From Vicinamibacterales bacterium (GTDB lineage: Bacteria > Acidobacteriota > Vicinamibacteria > Vicinamibacterales > UBA2999): a DNA stretch of 64,000 bases. Positions within the stretch are counted from its first letter, which is position 1. Every line of letters starts with the position of its first letter. Below the pieces are notes generated by a model. That model was not told the DNA's origin and ran no database searches. It was given only the letters and a program-made list of their open reading frames with translations. Positions 34,634 to 42,704 of the stretch are shown in pieces. Location: assembly GCA_041394705.1 (NCBI GenBank), contig JAWKHS010000018.1, positions 72,068-136,067 on the forward strand. The letters are read 5' to 3'. Made by a program: the position numbers and the translations under genes.

Positions 34634-35646
34634 TTGGCGCCGCGCGTCTTGCGGAACGCGTCGCGCTCGCGGAGCGCCTGGTCGTAGATGTCGGCCGGCA
34701 CCACGCTGCCCTTCATCGACACCGCGAAGCGGTCGGCCATGTCACGGAAGCCCTTCACGGCGGCCGCGTCCGGGGTCGTGATCTTCAAGCCGCGCTTCAG
34801 CATCTCGGCCCGCGCCTGTTCGTCCTGCTGCGGCACGTCCCTGTCGAGCGCGTCCTGCGTCTTCTTCGCCATGGCCAGGATCTGCTGTCGGTCGTTCTCG
34901 GCGATGCCGTTCCACACGCGCGCGTCCACGACGGTGGCGCCGGCGAGCGGCCCCACGCCCAGGTCGAGCATGTTCGGGACGCTGCGATACCACTGGAAGG
35001 CCAGCGTGGCGAGGGGCGTGGAGGGCACGGCGTCGAGCAGGCCCGTCATGAGGCCGCTCTGCACCTCGGTGAAGGGCAACGGCCGCGGATTGAAGCCGTT
35101 CTGCTTGTAGAGCTGGACGAACTGGTCCTCGCCCGCCGAGGTGTAGAGGCGCTGCTGCTTCAGGGCCTCCACGTTGGGGACCGGGTTCTTGCTGAACAGG
35201 TACACCCACCCGGTGTCGCCCCAGTTCAGGAACACGAGGCCCTTGGCTTCGAGCTTCTGCTTCAGCACCGGTTCGAGCTTCGCGCGCACCGTGCGGTACT
35301 CGTCGTAGCTGCCGTAGAACATCGGGATCGCGAAGATGTTGAACGCCGGATCCACCGAGGCCAGTCCCAGCGCCGTGATCGAGGCCGCGTGCTGCCGGCC
35401 GATCTTCATGTTCGAGATCATCGTGGCTTCGTCGTCCTGGGACGCCCCGATGACGCGGATGACCACGCGCCCGGCGGTGGCCGTCTTCACGTCGGCCTCG
35501 AACTGGCGGAGCGCCTTGTGCCAGACCGACCCGAGCGGGGCCGGCGAGGCGAGGCGGATGGTGGTCTGGGCCGAGGCGACGCCGGCCGACACGGCCAGCG
35601 CTGCGGGCAGCGTCAGCGCGACGACTGCGATCCAGAGGCGAGACAT
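34630..35646 (-). CDS. dctP: TRAP transporter substrate-binding protein (DctP)
   Basis: I chose ATG 35646 because the signal peptide MSRLWIAVVALTLPAALA...SAQ starts there. A GTG at 35649 fits the AAAGGA at 35659-35664 slightly better. The 338-aa precursor carries the DctP fold signatures (IRLASPAPLGSVWHKALRQF, the YTSAGEDQFVQL stretch and GLMTGLLDAVPSTPL). It binds an organic anion in the periplasm and passes it to the DctQM permease encoded next. Confidence 0.93.
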   Translation of the reverse strand: MSRLWIAVVALTLPAALAVSAGVASAQTTIRLASPAPLGSVWHKALRQFEADVKTATAGRVVIRVIGASQDDEATMISNMKIGRQHAASITALGLASVDPAFNIFAIPMFYGSYDEYRTVRAKLEPVLKQKLEAKGLVFLNWGDTGWVYLFSKNPVPNVEALKQQRLYTSAGEDQFVQLYKQNGFNPRPLPFTEVQSGLMTGLLDAVPSTPLATLAFQWYRSVPNMLDLGVGPLAGATVVDARVWNGIAENDRQQILAMAKKTQDALDRDVPQQDEQARAEMLKRGLKITTPDAAAVKGFRDMADRFAVSMKGSVVPADIYDQALRERDAFRKTRGAK

Positions 35647-35688
35647 CACTGATCTACCGTCCTTTCTCACGGCGCCGCGCGGGCGCCC

Positions 35689-36732
35689 TCATCGAAACTG
35701 GGCCGGGACCGGCACCGGCGCGTGCGGGACCGGCAGCGCCAGCGTCAGCCGCGGTGCGGCTGGCGCGCCGGCGTCGGAGAAGAGCTCGTCCTCGCGCGAC
35801 TGCAGGATGCGGGCCCGCTTCTGCGCGATGAGCGTGGCCAGCCGGATGTCGGGCACGTCGTCGGGGTCGATCGCGAGGGCCTGTTCGAGCAACTGCTCGA
35901 ACTCTTCCTTGTTCTGGGCCGGCTGCGCCACGCTGGCGGCCATGGCGACGTACGCCGACGCCGACTTGCCCTTCGAGAGCGCCACGGCGCGCTCGAAGTG
36001 CTGGCGCGCCCGGGCCGCATCGCCGCCCATGGACGGCGACATGCCGTCCAGGGTGATGAACACCTCGTGGATGGCGCCGTCGGCGTAGGCCTCGTCGATC
36101 TGGAGCGCGCGCTCCATCAGCGTCCGCACGACGGGGAAGTCCGCCACGAGATCCGGCTGATCCACTCCGACGGCGATCGCCGAACCCCACGAGGCGCCGA
36201 GCCAGTAGAGCTCCTCCACGTCGTACTTCGCGGTGCCCAGCGCCGTCGCGGGATCGCGCGCCAGCGCCTCGCGCAGGCCGGGACGCCTGAGCTCCACCCG
36301 GCGCATGCAGTAGTCGCGGGCACGGAGATACAGGCGGCGTGCGCGCGCCTTCAGCCGCTCGCTTTCGTCGTAATCGGTGGACTCCAGGGCCTCGGCGTCG
36401 AGCTGCACGAACGCGTTGGCGTAGGAGGTGAATCCGGAGCACGCCGTCAGCAGCAGGCCCTTGTGCTTGGGCGAGGTCTGCAGCAGCGACTCGACGGTCT
36501 TGAGGGAGAAGGGCAGCGCCGCCCTGATGAGCTCTGGGTCGTCGTCGGTCGTGTAGACGGAGGGCCCTGGCGCCGAGAGGGCATCGCCCAACTTGTTGAC
36601 GGCAAAGGTCTTGATGGAACAGCCCGCCGCGAGCACGGCGCAACCCGCCACGGCGACCAGCCGGCCGCGCCATGCTGGGTGAACCTGGAGTGCCAATGTC
36701 ACTTCAGGATAGACGAAAACCTTCGCGGGCAC
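35689..36732 (-). CDS. TRAP transporter TatT component lipoprotein
   Basis: The 347-aa product has a lipobox-like AVLAAGC and helical repeats typical of TatT (Tp0956-like), the trimeric TPR protein that accompanies DctP in some TRAP systems. Visible features include ALPFSLKTVESLLQTSP and the FGLGxxxxYWLGASWGSAIAV-like helix ending. It is first of three overlapping or closely spaced genes with DctP and DctQM. The start is uncertain: GTG 36732 or GTG 36702 (TATCCT at 36706-36711 favours the latter). Confidence 0.85.
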   Translation of the reverse strand: MPAKVFVYPEVTLALQVHPAWRGRLVAVAGCAVLAAGCSIKTFAVNKLGDALSAPGPSVYTTDDDPELIRAALPFSLKTVESLLQTSPKHKGLLLTACSGFTSYANAFVQLDAEALESTDYDESERLKARARRLYLRARDYCMRRVELRRPGLREALARDPATALGTAKYDVEELYWLGASWGSAIAVGVDQPDLVADFPVVRTLMERALQIDEAYADGAIHEVFITLDGMSPSMGGDAARARQHFERAVALSKGKSASAYVAMAASVAQPAQNKEEFEQLLEQALAIDPDDVPDIRLATLIAQKRARILQSREDELFSDAGAPAAPRLTLALPVPHAPVPVPAQFR

Positions 36733-36774
36733 GATTCGGGCTGCCGCCTCCCCGGGCCCCAGGGCGGGGCGCGC

Positions 36775-37863
36775 CTACTGCGCCCGGCCCTCGATCTCCT
36801 CGTACACCCGGGCCACGCCGTGCCAGCTCACGCCGGCCGCGGTGATGCCGGGGTAGTTCGCGGCATGCCTCCGCATGTCGATCCGGGCTGCCGCGGCGTC
36901 GGCCGGCACGCCCTGCGCGTGCTGGGCTTCGGCCTGCGTCCAGAAGTCCCGCAGGTAGGCCTGGAAGTGATCGATCTTGGCCTTGCCGCGGAAGGCCTGG
37001 CCGTGACCGGGCAGCACGACGTCGAAGTCGAGCGCGCGGAGCCGGTCGAGCGTCTGCGGCCAGTCCCTGATGAAGCCGTCGCCGATGTACGAGGTGCCCT
37101 CGACCAGGAGGTCGCCGGTGATGACCACGCGCTCGGCGGGGAGGAACACCACCACGTCGCCACCCGTGTGCCCACGGCCGAGGAAGAGCACGCGGATCTC
37201 GCGCCCGCCGCGATACAGCGTCAGGTGGTCGGCCAGCGTGACGGTGGGAGGCCGGACGTCGATGGCGCGGATGCCGTCGAGCTCGACGACGAGCGGCGCG
37301 ATCTGGCCCTGCAGCGTTGCGCGTTCGGCGGCGTCGGCGGTCGTCGCCAGGCGCGCCTTCATCTCGTCGATGCGGCCCGGCAGGCCGCCGATGAACTGAT
37401 CCCAGCTGCGCCCGCGCGTCGAGTCGCCGGCGGCCAGTTTCCGGCGCGTGTATTCGTGTCCGATGATCTCCACCTCGGGACCGAAGATCTGGTTGCCATG
37501 GGCGTGGTCCCAGTGCCAATGGGTGTTCACCACCTCGCGGATCGGCTTGGGCGTGAGGGTCCGGATCTCCTCGCGCAGCGCCCAGGCCGCTCCAGGCGAC
37601 AGGTGCGTGTCCACCACGAGGACGCCATCGTCGTTGACGACGACCGAGGCGTTGCATCCGACGGCGAGTGCGCCGGTCCCGACGGCGTGGTACACGCCCG
37701 GCGCGACCTCGGTGAAGGTGAACGCCTTGCCCGTGTAGGTGCTGCCGGGCGGGCGGCCGGCGCCCTGCGCGACCGTGCGCGGCGCGGCGACGAACGCCAC
37801 GGCGCCGAGGCCGGCCAGGGCGATCGAGACCAGGGTGATCCAGCGGCGGCGGGGCGTGGCCAT
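36775..37863 (-). CDS. Secreted metallo-beta-lactamase fold hydrolase
   Basis: The 362-aa product has an N-terminal signal/anchor helix (ITLVSIALAGLGAVAFVAAP). It then has the MBL zinc motifs: HWHWDHAHGN (HxHxDH), GRGHTGGD (third His), the bridging Asp in VVITGDLLVEG, and PGHGQAF. This is a complete dinuclear zinc site. The substrate is unknown; exported MBL enzymes include lactonases, arylsulfatases and beta-lactamases. It is monocistronic by spacing. Confidence 0.9.
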   Translation of the reverse strand: MATPRRRWITLVSIALAGLGAVAFVAAPRTVAQGAGRPPGSTYTGKAFTFTEVAPGVYHAVGTGALAVGCNASVVVNDDGVLVVDTHLSPGAAWALREEIRTLTPKPIREVVNTHWHWDHAHGNQIFGPEVEIIGHEYTRRKLAAGDSTRGRSWDQFIGGLPGRIDEMKARLATTADAAERATLQGQIAPLVVELDGIRAIDVRPPTVTLADHLTLYRGGREIRVLFLGRGHTGGDVVVFLPAERVVITGDLLVEGTSYIGDGFIRDWPQTLDRLRALDFDVVLPGHGQAFRGKAKIDHFQAYLRDFWTQAEAQHAQGVPADAAAARIDMRRHAANYPGITAAGVSWHGVARVYEEIEGRAQ

Positions 37864-37933
37864 GGCGCGACAGCGTACTCCCGCGCGGCCCGGGCCTCAA
37901 GCGCCGCCGGCCCGCTGGGCGTCGCTCGACGAC

Positions 37934-38692
37934 TCAGGTGAAGGTGGCCACCACCGGGCCGTGATCGCTGGTGCCCACCTCGCGCTGCACCACGCACGTC
38001 GTGGCCGATGCCGCCAGTCCGGCCGACGCCACCACGTAGTCGATCCGCCAGCCGATGTTGCGCTGCTTCAGGTTGCGCCACGGCGCCCACCAGGTGAACA
38101 GCGCGTCGTCGGACGGATGGAGCGTCCGTCCCACGTCCACGAGCCCTCGCGACAGCAGCCGCTCGATCAGGGCCCGCTCGTCCTCACGCGCGCCGACCTG
38201 GTTGACCTTCCGCTCCTTCGGGTGGATGTCCATGTCGGTCCGGGCCACGTTCAGGTCGCCACAGAAGAGCAGCGGCCGGCCCGCCGCCTGGTGGTCGGCG
38301 GCCCAGGCGTCCATGGCCGTGAGGAAGCGGAGCTTCGCCTCGTAGTCCTTGCCGCCGTTGGGCACGTAGAACGACGAGGTCAGCACCGGCCCGCGCCCGA
38401 AGTCGAGCTCGGCCGAGATCACGCGCCGTTCGAAGTCGAAGGGCGGATGCGTGTAGACGGGCGGCGCAGCCACCGCCGTCTTGGCCACGAGCAGGCCGAC
38501 GCCCGAGTAGCCCTTGTCGCCGTGCCAGCCGGTCCAGTAGCCGTCCACGTCCCGCAGCTCGAACGGCAGCTGGTCGATCGAGGCCTTCACTTCCTGCAGG
38601 CAGACGATGTCGGGCCGTTCCGCGGCGAGCCAGTCGAGCAGCTGCCCCTGCCGCGCGCGGATGCCATTGACGTTCCAGGTCGCGATCTTCAT
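37934..38692 (-). CDS. xth: Exodeoxyribonuclease III
   Basis: The 252-aa product has an intact AP-endonuclease/ExoIII core. It opens MKIATWNVNGIRAR and contains the metal-ligand Glu in IVCLQEVKA, FCGDLNVA, the NIGWRIDYV stretch and the final SDHGPVV His. It is a DNA repair enzyme that cuts 5' of abasic sites and degrades 3' ends. A TATGCT hexamer lies at 38708-38713 upstream. Confidence 0.96.
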   Translation of the reverse strand: MKIATWNVNGIRARQGQLLDWLAAERPDIVCLQEVKASIDQLPFELRDVDGYWTGWHGDKGYSGVGLLVAKTAVAAPPVYTHPPFDFERRVISAELDFGRGPVLTSSFYVPNGGKDYEAKLRFLTAMDAWAADHQAAGRPLLFCGDLNVARTDMDIHPKERKVNQVGAREDERALIERLLSRGLVDVGRTLHPSDDALFTWWAPWRNLKQRNIGWRIDYVVASAGLAASATTCVVQREVGTSDHGPVVATFT

Positions 38693-38766
38693 CGGTGAGC
38701 GCGCCACAGCATATCGTCTGGCGCGGCCGCCTCCGGCGTGCGGGTCCGGCGGTGTGGGGACGAGGG

Positions 38767-39372
38767 CTACCGCGCGGACCAGCCGAGGAGCGTCCGATCC
38801 ACCGCGAGGCGGGTGCGTCGGACGACGTCCCCCGGAGGCGTGGTCTCGATGGCGTGGACGGCGCCGTTCAGGAGCGCCTCGAGCTCGAAGGCCACCTGCG
38901 CCGGGTCGGTGCCGCGGGCCAGCTCGCCGGCGGCCTCGGCGCCGGTCGCCGCCTGGTCGAGGGTGCGGCGCCACGAGGCCGCCCAGGCCGCCCGTCTGGA
39001 TTCGGCGGCGGCGGCCAGGTCGCGTCCGAAGGCCCGGTGGACGGGCGTGAGCCCCGCCCCGCCGGACTCCGCCGCAAACAGCAGGAACGCGTCGCAGAGG
39101 GCCGCGAGGCGCGCCAGCCCCGGAGGCGCGGTCCCGGCCGGGTCGACCACCGCCCGTCCGAACCGATCCGCCGCCTCGTCCACGAGCGCGGCCTCGAGCG
39201 CGGCCTTGGAGCCGAAGTGGGCGTGGACGGCGCTCTTGCTCATCCCGAGCGCGCCGGCCAGCGCGCCGATGCTCGCCCGTTGCCGGCCGCCCTGGGCAGT
39301 CAGCGCCAGGCCGCGCTCCACGAGCGCCCTGCGGCTGCGCAGCCCGTTGGCTCTGGCAATCGGCCGTGACAC
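38767..39372 (-). CDS. TetR-family transcriptional regulator
   Basis: The 201-aa product starts at GTG 39372. Its N-terminal helix-turn-helix is in RASIGALAGALGMSKSAVHAHFGSKAALEAALV. The C-terminal domain is alpha-helical and of unknown ligand. The start lies at or next to the predicted transcription start, so its mRNA may be leaderless. It probably represses its own promoter, where a perfect 12-bp palindrome sits. Confidence 0.93.
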   Translation of the reverse strand: MSRPIARANGLRSRRALVERGLALTAQGGRQRASIGALAGALGMSKSAVHAHFGSKAALEAALVDEAADRFGRAVVDPAGTAPPGLARLAALCDAFLLFAAESGGAGLTPVHRAFGRDLAAAAESRRAAWAASWRRTLDQAATGAEAAGELARGTDPAQVAFELEALLNGAVHAIETTPPGDVVRRTRLAVDRTLLGWSAR

Positions 39373-39378
39373 GGTGTC

Positions 39379-39407
39379 ATTGTGAACGAACGTTCGTCTA
39401 ACAGCAA
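39379..39407 (-). promoter_or_regulatory. TetR promoter with palindromic operator in the spacer
   Basis: On the minus strand -35 TTGCTG (39402-39407) and -10 CACAAT (39379-39384) are 17 bases apart. The perfect palindrome ACGAACGTTCGT (39386-39397) lies in the spacer. This layout is typical of TetR autoregulation; the hexamers match the consensus at only 4/6 each. Confidence 0.55.
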
Positions 39408-39484
39408 AATGTTCGACAATGTGTGTGATAGTTGGGGTTGGTGTTCTGGGCGGATTCCCTGGGCAGCCATTCCAGGCCGCCCGG

Positions 39485-39514
39485 TCGTCAAAGCGGAAGG
39501 CGGGCCGGTATACT
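39485..39514 (+). promoter_or_regulatory. Promoter for the exported SAM methyltransferase
   Basis: TCGTCA (39485-39490) and TATACT (39509-39514) are 18 bases apart. The ATG at 39538 follows, with GAGGAG just upstream of it. Confidence 0.5.
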
Positions 39515-39537
39515 CGCCCCTCCCCCGAGGAGTGCAG

Positions 39538-40095
39538 ATGTCCATGCGCGTCACGACTCTGGCCGTCGGCCTGACGGCCCTCCTCGTCCTGCCTGCCCCG
39601 CCAGCGGCCGCCCAGGCCGGGGCCGCCACCCGCCGTCCGGACGTCATCTACGTGCCGACGCCGCAGGAGGTGGTGGACGCGATGCTGCTTGCGGCCAAGG
39701 TCACGAAGGACGACGTCGTCTACGACCTGGGCACCGGCGATGGGCGGATTCCGGTGACCGCGGCGAAGAAGTACGGCGCCCGCGCGGTGGGCATCGACAT
39801 CGACCCCGAGCGCATCAAGGACGCGACCGAGAACGTGCAGCGGAACGGGGTCGGCGACCGCGTCCGGATCCAGCAGGCGGACCTGTTCGAGGCCGACATC
39901 TCGCCGGCCACCGTCGTGACGCTCTACCTGCTGCCCAGCCTGAACGTGAAGCTCCGGCCCAAGCTGCTGCGCGACCTCAAGCCCGGCACGCGCATCGTCT
40001 CCCACGCCTTCGACATGGGCGACTGGAAGCCCGAGCAGGAGCTCGACGTCAACGGCCGGAAGATCTACCTCTGGACGATTCCGAAGAAGCCGTGA
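39538..40095 (+). CDS. SAM-dependent methyltransferase with signal peptide (FAM173-like)
   Basis: The product is 185 aa from ATG 39538 (ATG 39544 possible) with GAGGAG upstream. The first 25 residues look like a signal peptide (LAVGLTALLVLPAPPAAA|QAG). A class I SAM fold follows with YVPTPQEVVDAML, motif I VVYDLGTGDGRIP, and the acidic VGIDIDPERI. The YVPTP...DLGTGDGRI pattern resembles FAM173 (ATPSCKMT-like) lysine methyltransferases. A cleaved signal on a SAM enzyme is odd because SAM is cytoplasmic; the helix may be an uncleaved anchor. Confidence 0.85.
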   Translation: MSMRVTTLAVGLTALLVLPAPPAAAQAGAATRRPDVIYVPTPQEVVDAMLLAAKVTKDDVVYDLGTGDGRIPVTAAKKYGARAVGIDIDPERIKDATENVQRNGVGDRVRIQQADLFEADISPATVVTLYLLPSLNVKLRPKLLRDLKPGTRIVSHAFDMGDWKPEQELDVNGRKIYLWTIPKKP

Positions 40096-40101
40096 CGCGG
40101 T

Positions 40102-41217
40102 CTAGTCGGTGCTGCTGCCCGGCAGGAGCGGCTCGCAGGTGCGGGTCTCGGGGCCGTTCTCGGTGCACACCGCGAACTTCGTCTCGTACATCGAGACGCC
40201 GGCGAACTCGCCCTTCTTGTTCAGCACGTAGAAGCTGAGGCCGAAGGCCGGGTTGCCCTTGCTGTTCAACAGGCGCTTCTCGATCGTGTTGGCCTTGACG
40301 CGACGGAGCGCCTCCATCCCGGCGTCCTTCGGCGACTTGCCGGCCCGCAGCTGCTCGACGATGAAGAACGAGCACAGGCCGTACAGGTTCGCTTCCCCGC
40401 GCCCGGTGGACCCGGCGGCCCCGACCTCGTTGTCCACGTACAGGCCCGCGCCGAGGATGGGAGAGTCGCCCACGCGGCCCGGGATCTTCCATGCCAGGCC
40501 GCTGGTGGTCGTGACACCGCACACCTCGCCCTTGGCGTTGACGCCGTCGCAGTTGATGGTGCCCCAGAAGTGGTTCGGGTCGATGAGGCCCTCGCGCACC
40601 ATCTGCAGGCCGGCCATGAGGCCCGCGCGCTCACGCTTCTTGGGATCGAGGTAGTGCTCGGGATCGACCCGGCGCTTCCACTCGAGCCACAGCCGCCGCG
40701 ACTTCTCGGTGTTCAGGTCGTCCTCGATGGTGAAGCCCATCGAGCGCGCGAATTCCTGGGCGCCCTTGCCGACCAGCAGGTGGTGATCGGTGTTCTCCAT
40801 CACCGCCTTCGCCACGAGCGACGGCGCGCGCACGCCCTCGATGGCGGCCACGCCGCCCGCGCGCTTGGCCGGGCCGTGCATGCAGCAGGAGTCGAGCTGG
40901 ACGACGCCGTCGGCGTTGGGCAGCCCGCCGTAGCCCACGCCCGACTCGGTGGGGTCCAGCTCCACGATGTTCACGCCGGCGATGAGCGAGTCGAGGACGT
41001 CCTTGCCGCCGCTCGTCATCATCTCGAAGGCCTGCTGCACGCACACCTTCGTGCCGCCGTTCTTGTAGACGTTGCCGTTGTCGCTGGAGATGACGACGGG
41101 CTTCGACGCGCCGGTGCGCATCGCCGGGGCCTGGCCGAAGGCGGGGACGGCGCCGAGCGCGAGGCCGGTGCCCGCGGACGTCTGGACGAACTCACGACGG
41201 GTCAGCGTCTTGGACAT
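40102..41217 (-). CDS. N4-(beta-N-acetylglucosaminyl)-L-asparaginase, Tat-exported
   Basis: The 371-aa product starts at ATG 41217 with a perfect AGGAGG upstream. A twin-arginine signal (LTRREFVQTSAGTGLALGAV) leads the Ntn hydrolase. The cleavage-site threonine by alignment with the family is Thr220 in FWGTIN. The downstream VTTTSG, KIPGRVGDSP and GAGLYVDNEVGAAG match the substrate pocket. The enzyme self-cleaves and splits GlcNAc-Asn bonds from glycoprotein fragments. Its export suggests turnover of glycoproteins in the periplasm. Confidence 0.93.
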   Translation of the reverse strand: MSKTLTRREFVQTSAGTGLALGAVPAFGQAPAMRTGASKPVVISSDNGNVYKNGGTKVCVQQAFEMMTSGGKDVLDSLIAGVNIVELDPTESGVGYGGLPNADGVVQLDSCCMHGPAKRAGGVAAIEGVRAPSLVAKAVMENTDHHLLVGKGAQEFARSMGFTIEDDLNTEKSRRLWLEWKRRVDPEHYLDPKKRERAGLMAGLQMVREGLIDPNHFWGTINCDGVNAKGEVCGVTTTSGLAWKIPGRVGDSPILGAGLYVDNEVGAAGSTGRGEANLYGLCSFFIVEQLRAGKSPKDAGMEALRRVKANTIEKRLLNSKGNPAFGLSFYVLNKKGEFAGVSMYETKFAVCTENGPETRTCEPLLPGSSTD

Positions 41218-41297
41218 GGATCCTCCTGAGATCCGGAGCATCCTACACCCGCCCGGCCGGGCGCGCCCGGGCGAGCCTGTCCCGCCCGGGCCGTGCC

Positions 41298-42704
41298 TCA
41301 GCGCTTCCAGAGCTGGCGCCACCAGGCGACGGGCGGCGGCACCGGCCGGGGGGCCCGGTCCGGCGGCTCGGGGCCCGGCCGCGGCGACGCCCCCTGGCGG
41401 GCGCGAATCTCGTCGATCGACCAGCCCGTGAGCGAGGCGAGGGTCTGCGCCTCGCGCTCGTGACGTTCCGCCACCTGGCGGTAGTACGCCGTGGCCTGCG
41501 GACACGCCGCCGGTCCCGTCCACGCGTGGCGCAGGACGTAGCGGCCCTGGAAGTTCGTGCGGTCGCCGGTCTCGTGGAAGACGAGGTCCTCGGGGAAGTG
41601 CGCGGCGTCGTAGCGCACGTGGAGGCGGGTGACGAAGACGTCCTGCGGACCGGCCACCGGGCGCCGCGCCATCGGCTGCGGCCCGGCCGGCGCGTCATCG
41701 AGCCAGAAGACGCCCAGCTGCCGCAGCTCGTCGCGCGACAGCGGGTCGGCCGCGCACGGATCGCACCAGGCCATGTCCCACGCGTACTCCTGGAACACGG
41801 CGCGCCCGCCCTCGTCGGCGACGTGGCGATCGAAGGCGGCCCGGTACATCTTCGTGAACTCGGCCGGGTCCTTGACGTAGGCCGGGATCTCGACGTCGGT
41901 CCTGAGCTTCACCGTGCGGTAGTTCGTGCTCTCGACGCGGCCCTTGCGCGTCAGCGCGTAGACGAAGAGCTCCTGCGGGCCGTCGGCGTTCACCATGCCG
42001 AGGCGGAGCGGCAGCATGAACTTCGGGGACTCGTACGCCACCTGGATCGGCCGGAGCGTGGCGACGCCGAGCCGCGCCTGCTCGGCCAGGTTCACGCGCG
42101 CCACGAAGAAGCGCATCTGCTGGCGGATGTAGCTGCCCAGCACCTCGCTCGCCCCGCGCGGGATCCTGTAGCCGTTCTCGCGCAGCCACGTCTCGAGACC
42201 CGAGCTCTGCGTGGCCGACAGGATGAGGATGTCGTACTCGCCCACGGTGTAGCGGGCCTCGATGGTCACGCCGAGGCTCTTCTCCCGCTTGAGTGCTTCG
42301 GCCACCGACTGCCGCATGGCGCCCATGGCGCGGGCGGCGTCCATCGCCGCCGCCGGAGACGGGACCGCGCAGGGATTCCCGTCGTAGTACTCGACCAGCC
42401 GCGGGGCGGTGTAGGCGTCGAGGTGCGCCACGATCGGCGCGTCGGCCACGTGGATCTGCTCGCGCGTGATCGCGGTCGGCACCGGCACGACCATCGCGAA
42501 CTCGCGCGGGCTCCCGCGGAAGTCGCTGGCCATGGTGATCACGGTACGGTCGCCGTCGCGGACGAGCACGACCTGCGACGCCTTGTTGAAGAGCGAGGTG
42601 TCCGCCCTGGACACGTAGAAGCCGCAGAACGCCTCGGCGCGCGGCGCGAGGCCGGGCCCCAGCGCGAGGGCGGTGAGCAGGGTGACGACGGACCGGCGAA
42701 TCAT
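41298..42704 (-). CDS. DUF2330 secreted protein from an internal start
   Basis: Alternative reading of the downstream part of the same frame: ATG 42704 with GGAGG six bases before it, and a signal peptide (MIRRSVVTLLTALALGPGLA..AEAFCGFYV). The 468-aa product has the DUF2330 core (FCGFYVSRADTSLFNKASQVVL and FAMVVPVPTAI). The C-terminal third is Pro/Arg-rich. DUF2330 proteins are secreted and of unknown role. The signal peptide strongly suggests this is made separately as well as, or instead of, the fused form. Confidence 0.75.
   Translation of the reverse strand: MIRRSVVTLLTALALGPGLAPRAEAFCGFYVSRADTSLFNKASQVVLVRDGDRTVITMASDFRGSPREFAMVVPVPTAITREQIHVADAPIVAHLDAYTAPRLVEYYDGNPCAVPSPAAAMDAARAMGAMRQSVAEALKREKSLGVTIEARYTVGEYDILILSATQSSGLETWLRENGYRIPRGASEVLGSYIRQQMRFFVARVNLAEQARLGVATLRPIQVAYESPKFMLPLRLGMVNADGPQELFVYALTRKGRVESTNYRTVKLRTDVEIPAYVKDPAEFTKMYRAAFDRHVADEGGRAVFQEYAWDMAWCDPCAADPLSRDELRQLGVFWLDDAPAGPQPMARRPVAGPQDVFVTRLHVRYDAAHFPEDLVFHETGDRTNFQGRYVLRHAWTGPAACPQATAYYRQVAERHEREAQTLASLTGWSIDEIRARQGASPRPGPEPPDRAPRPVPPPVAWWRQLWKR

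Noticed and set aside
32492..34687. 731-codon plus-strand frame opposite the TRAP permease
   Set aside because: Composition is all Arg/Glu/Asp/His/Gly with no fold; antisense shadow.
36733..36774. GC-rich inverted repeat between TatT and the MBL gene as a terminator
   Set aside because: The stem is short with several alternative pairings and no T-tract; too weak to call.
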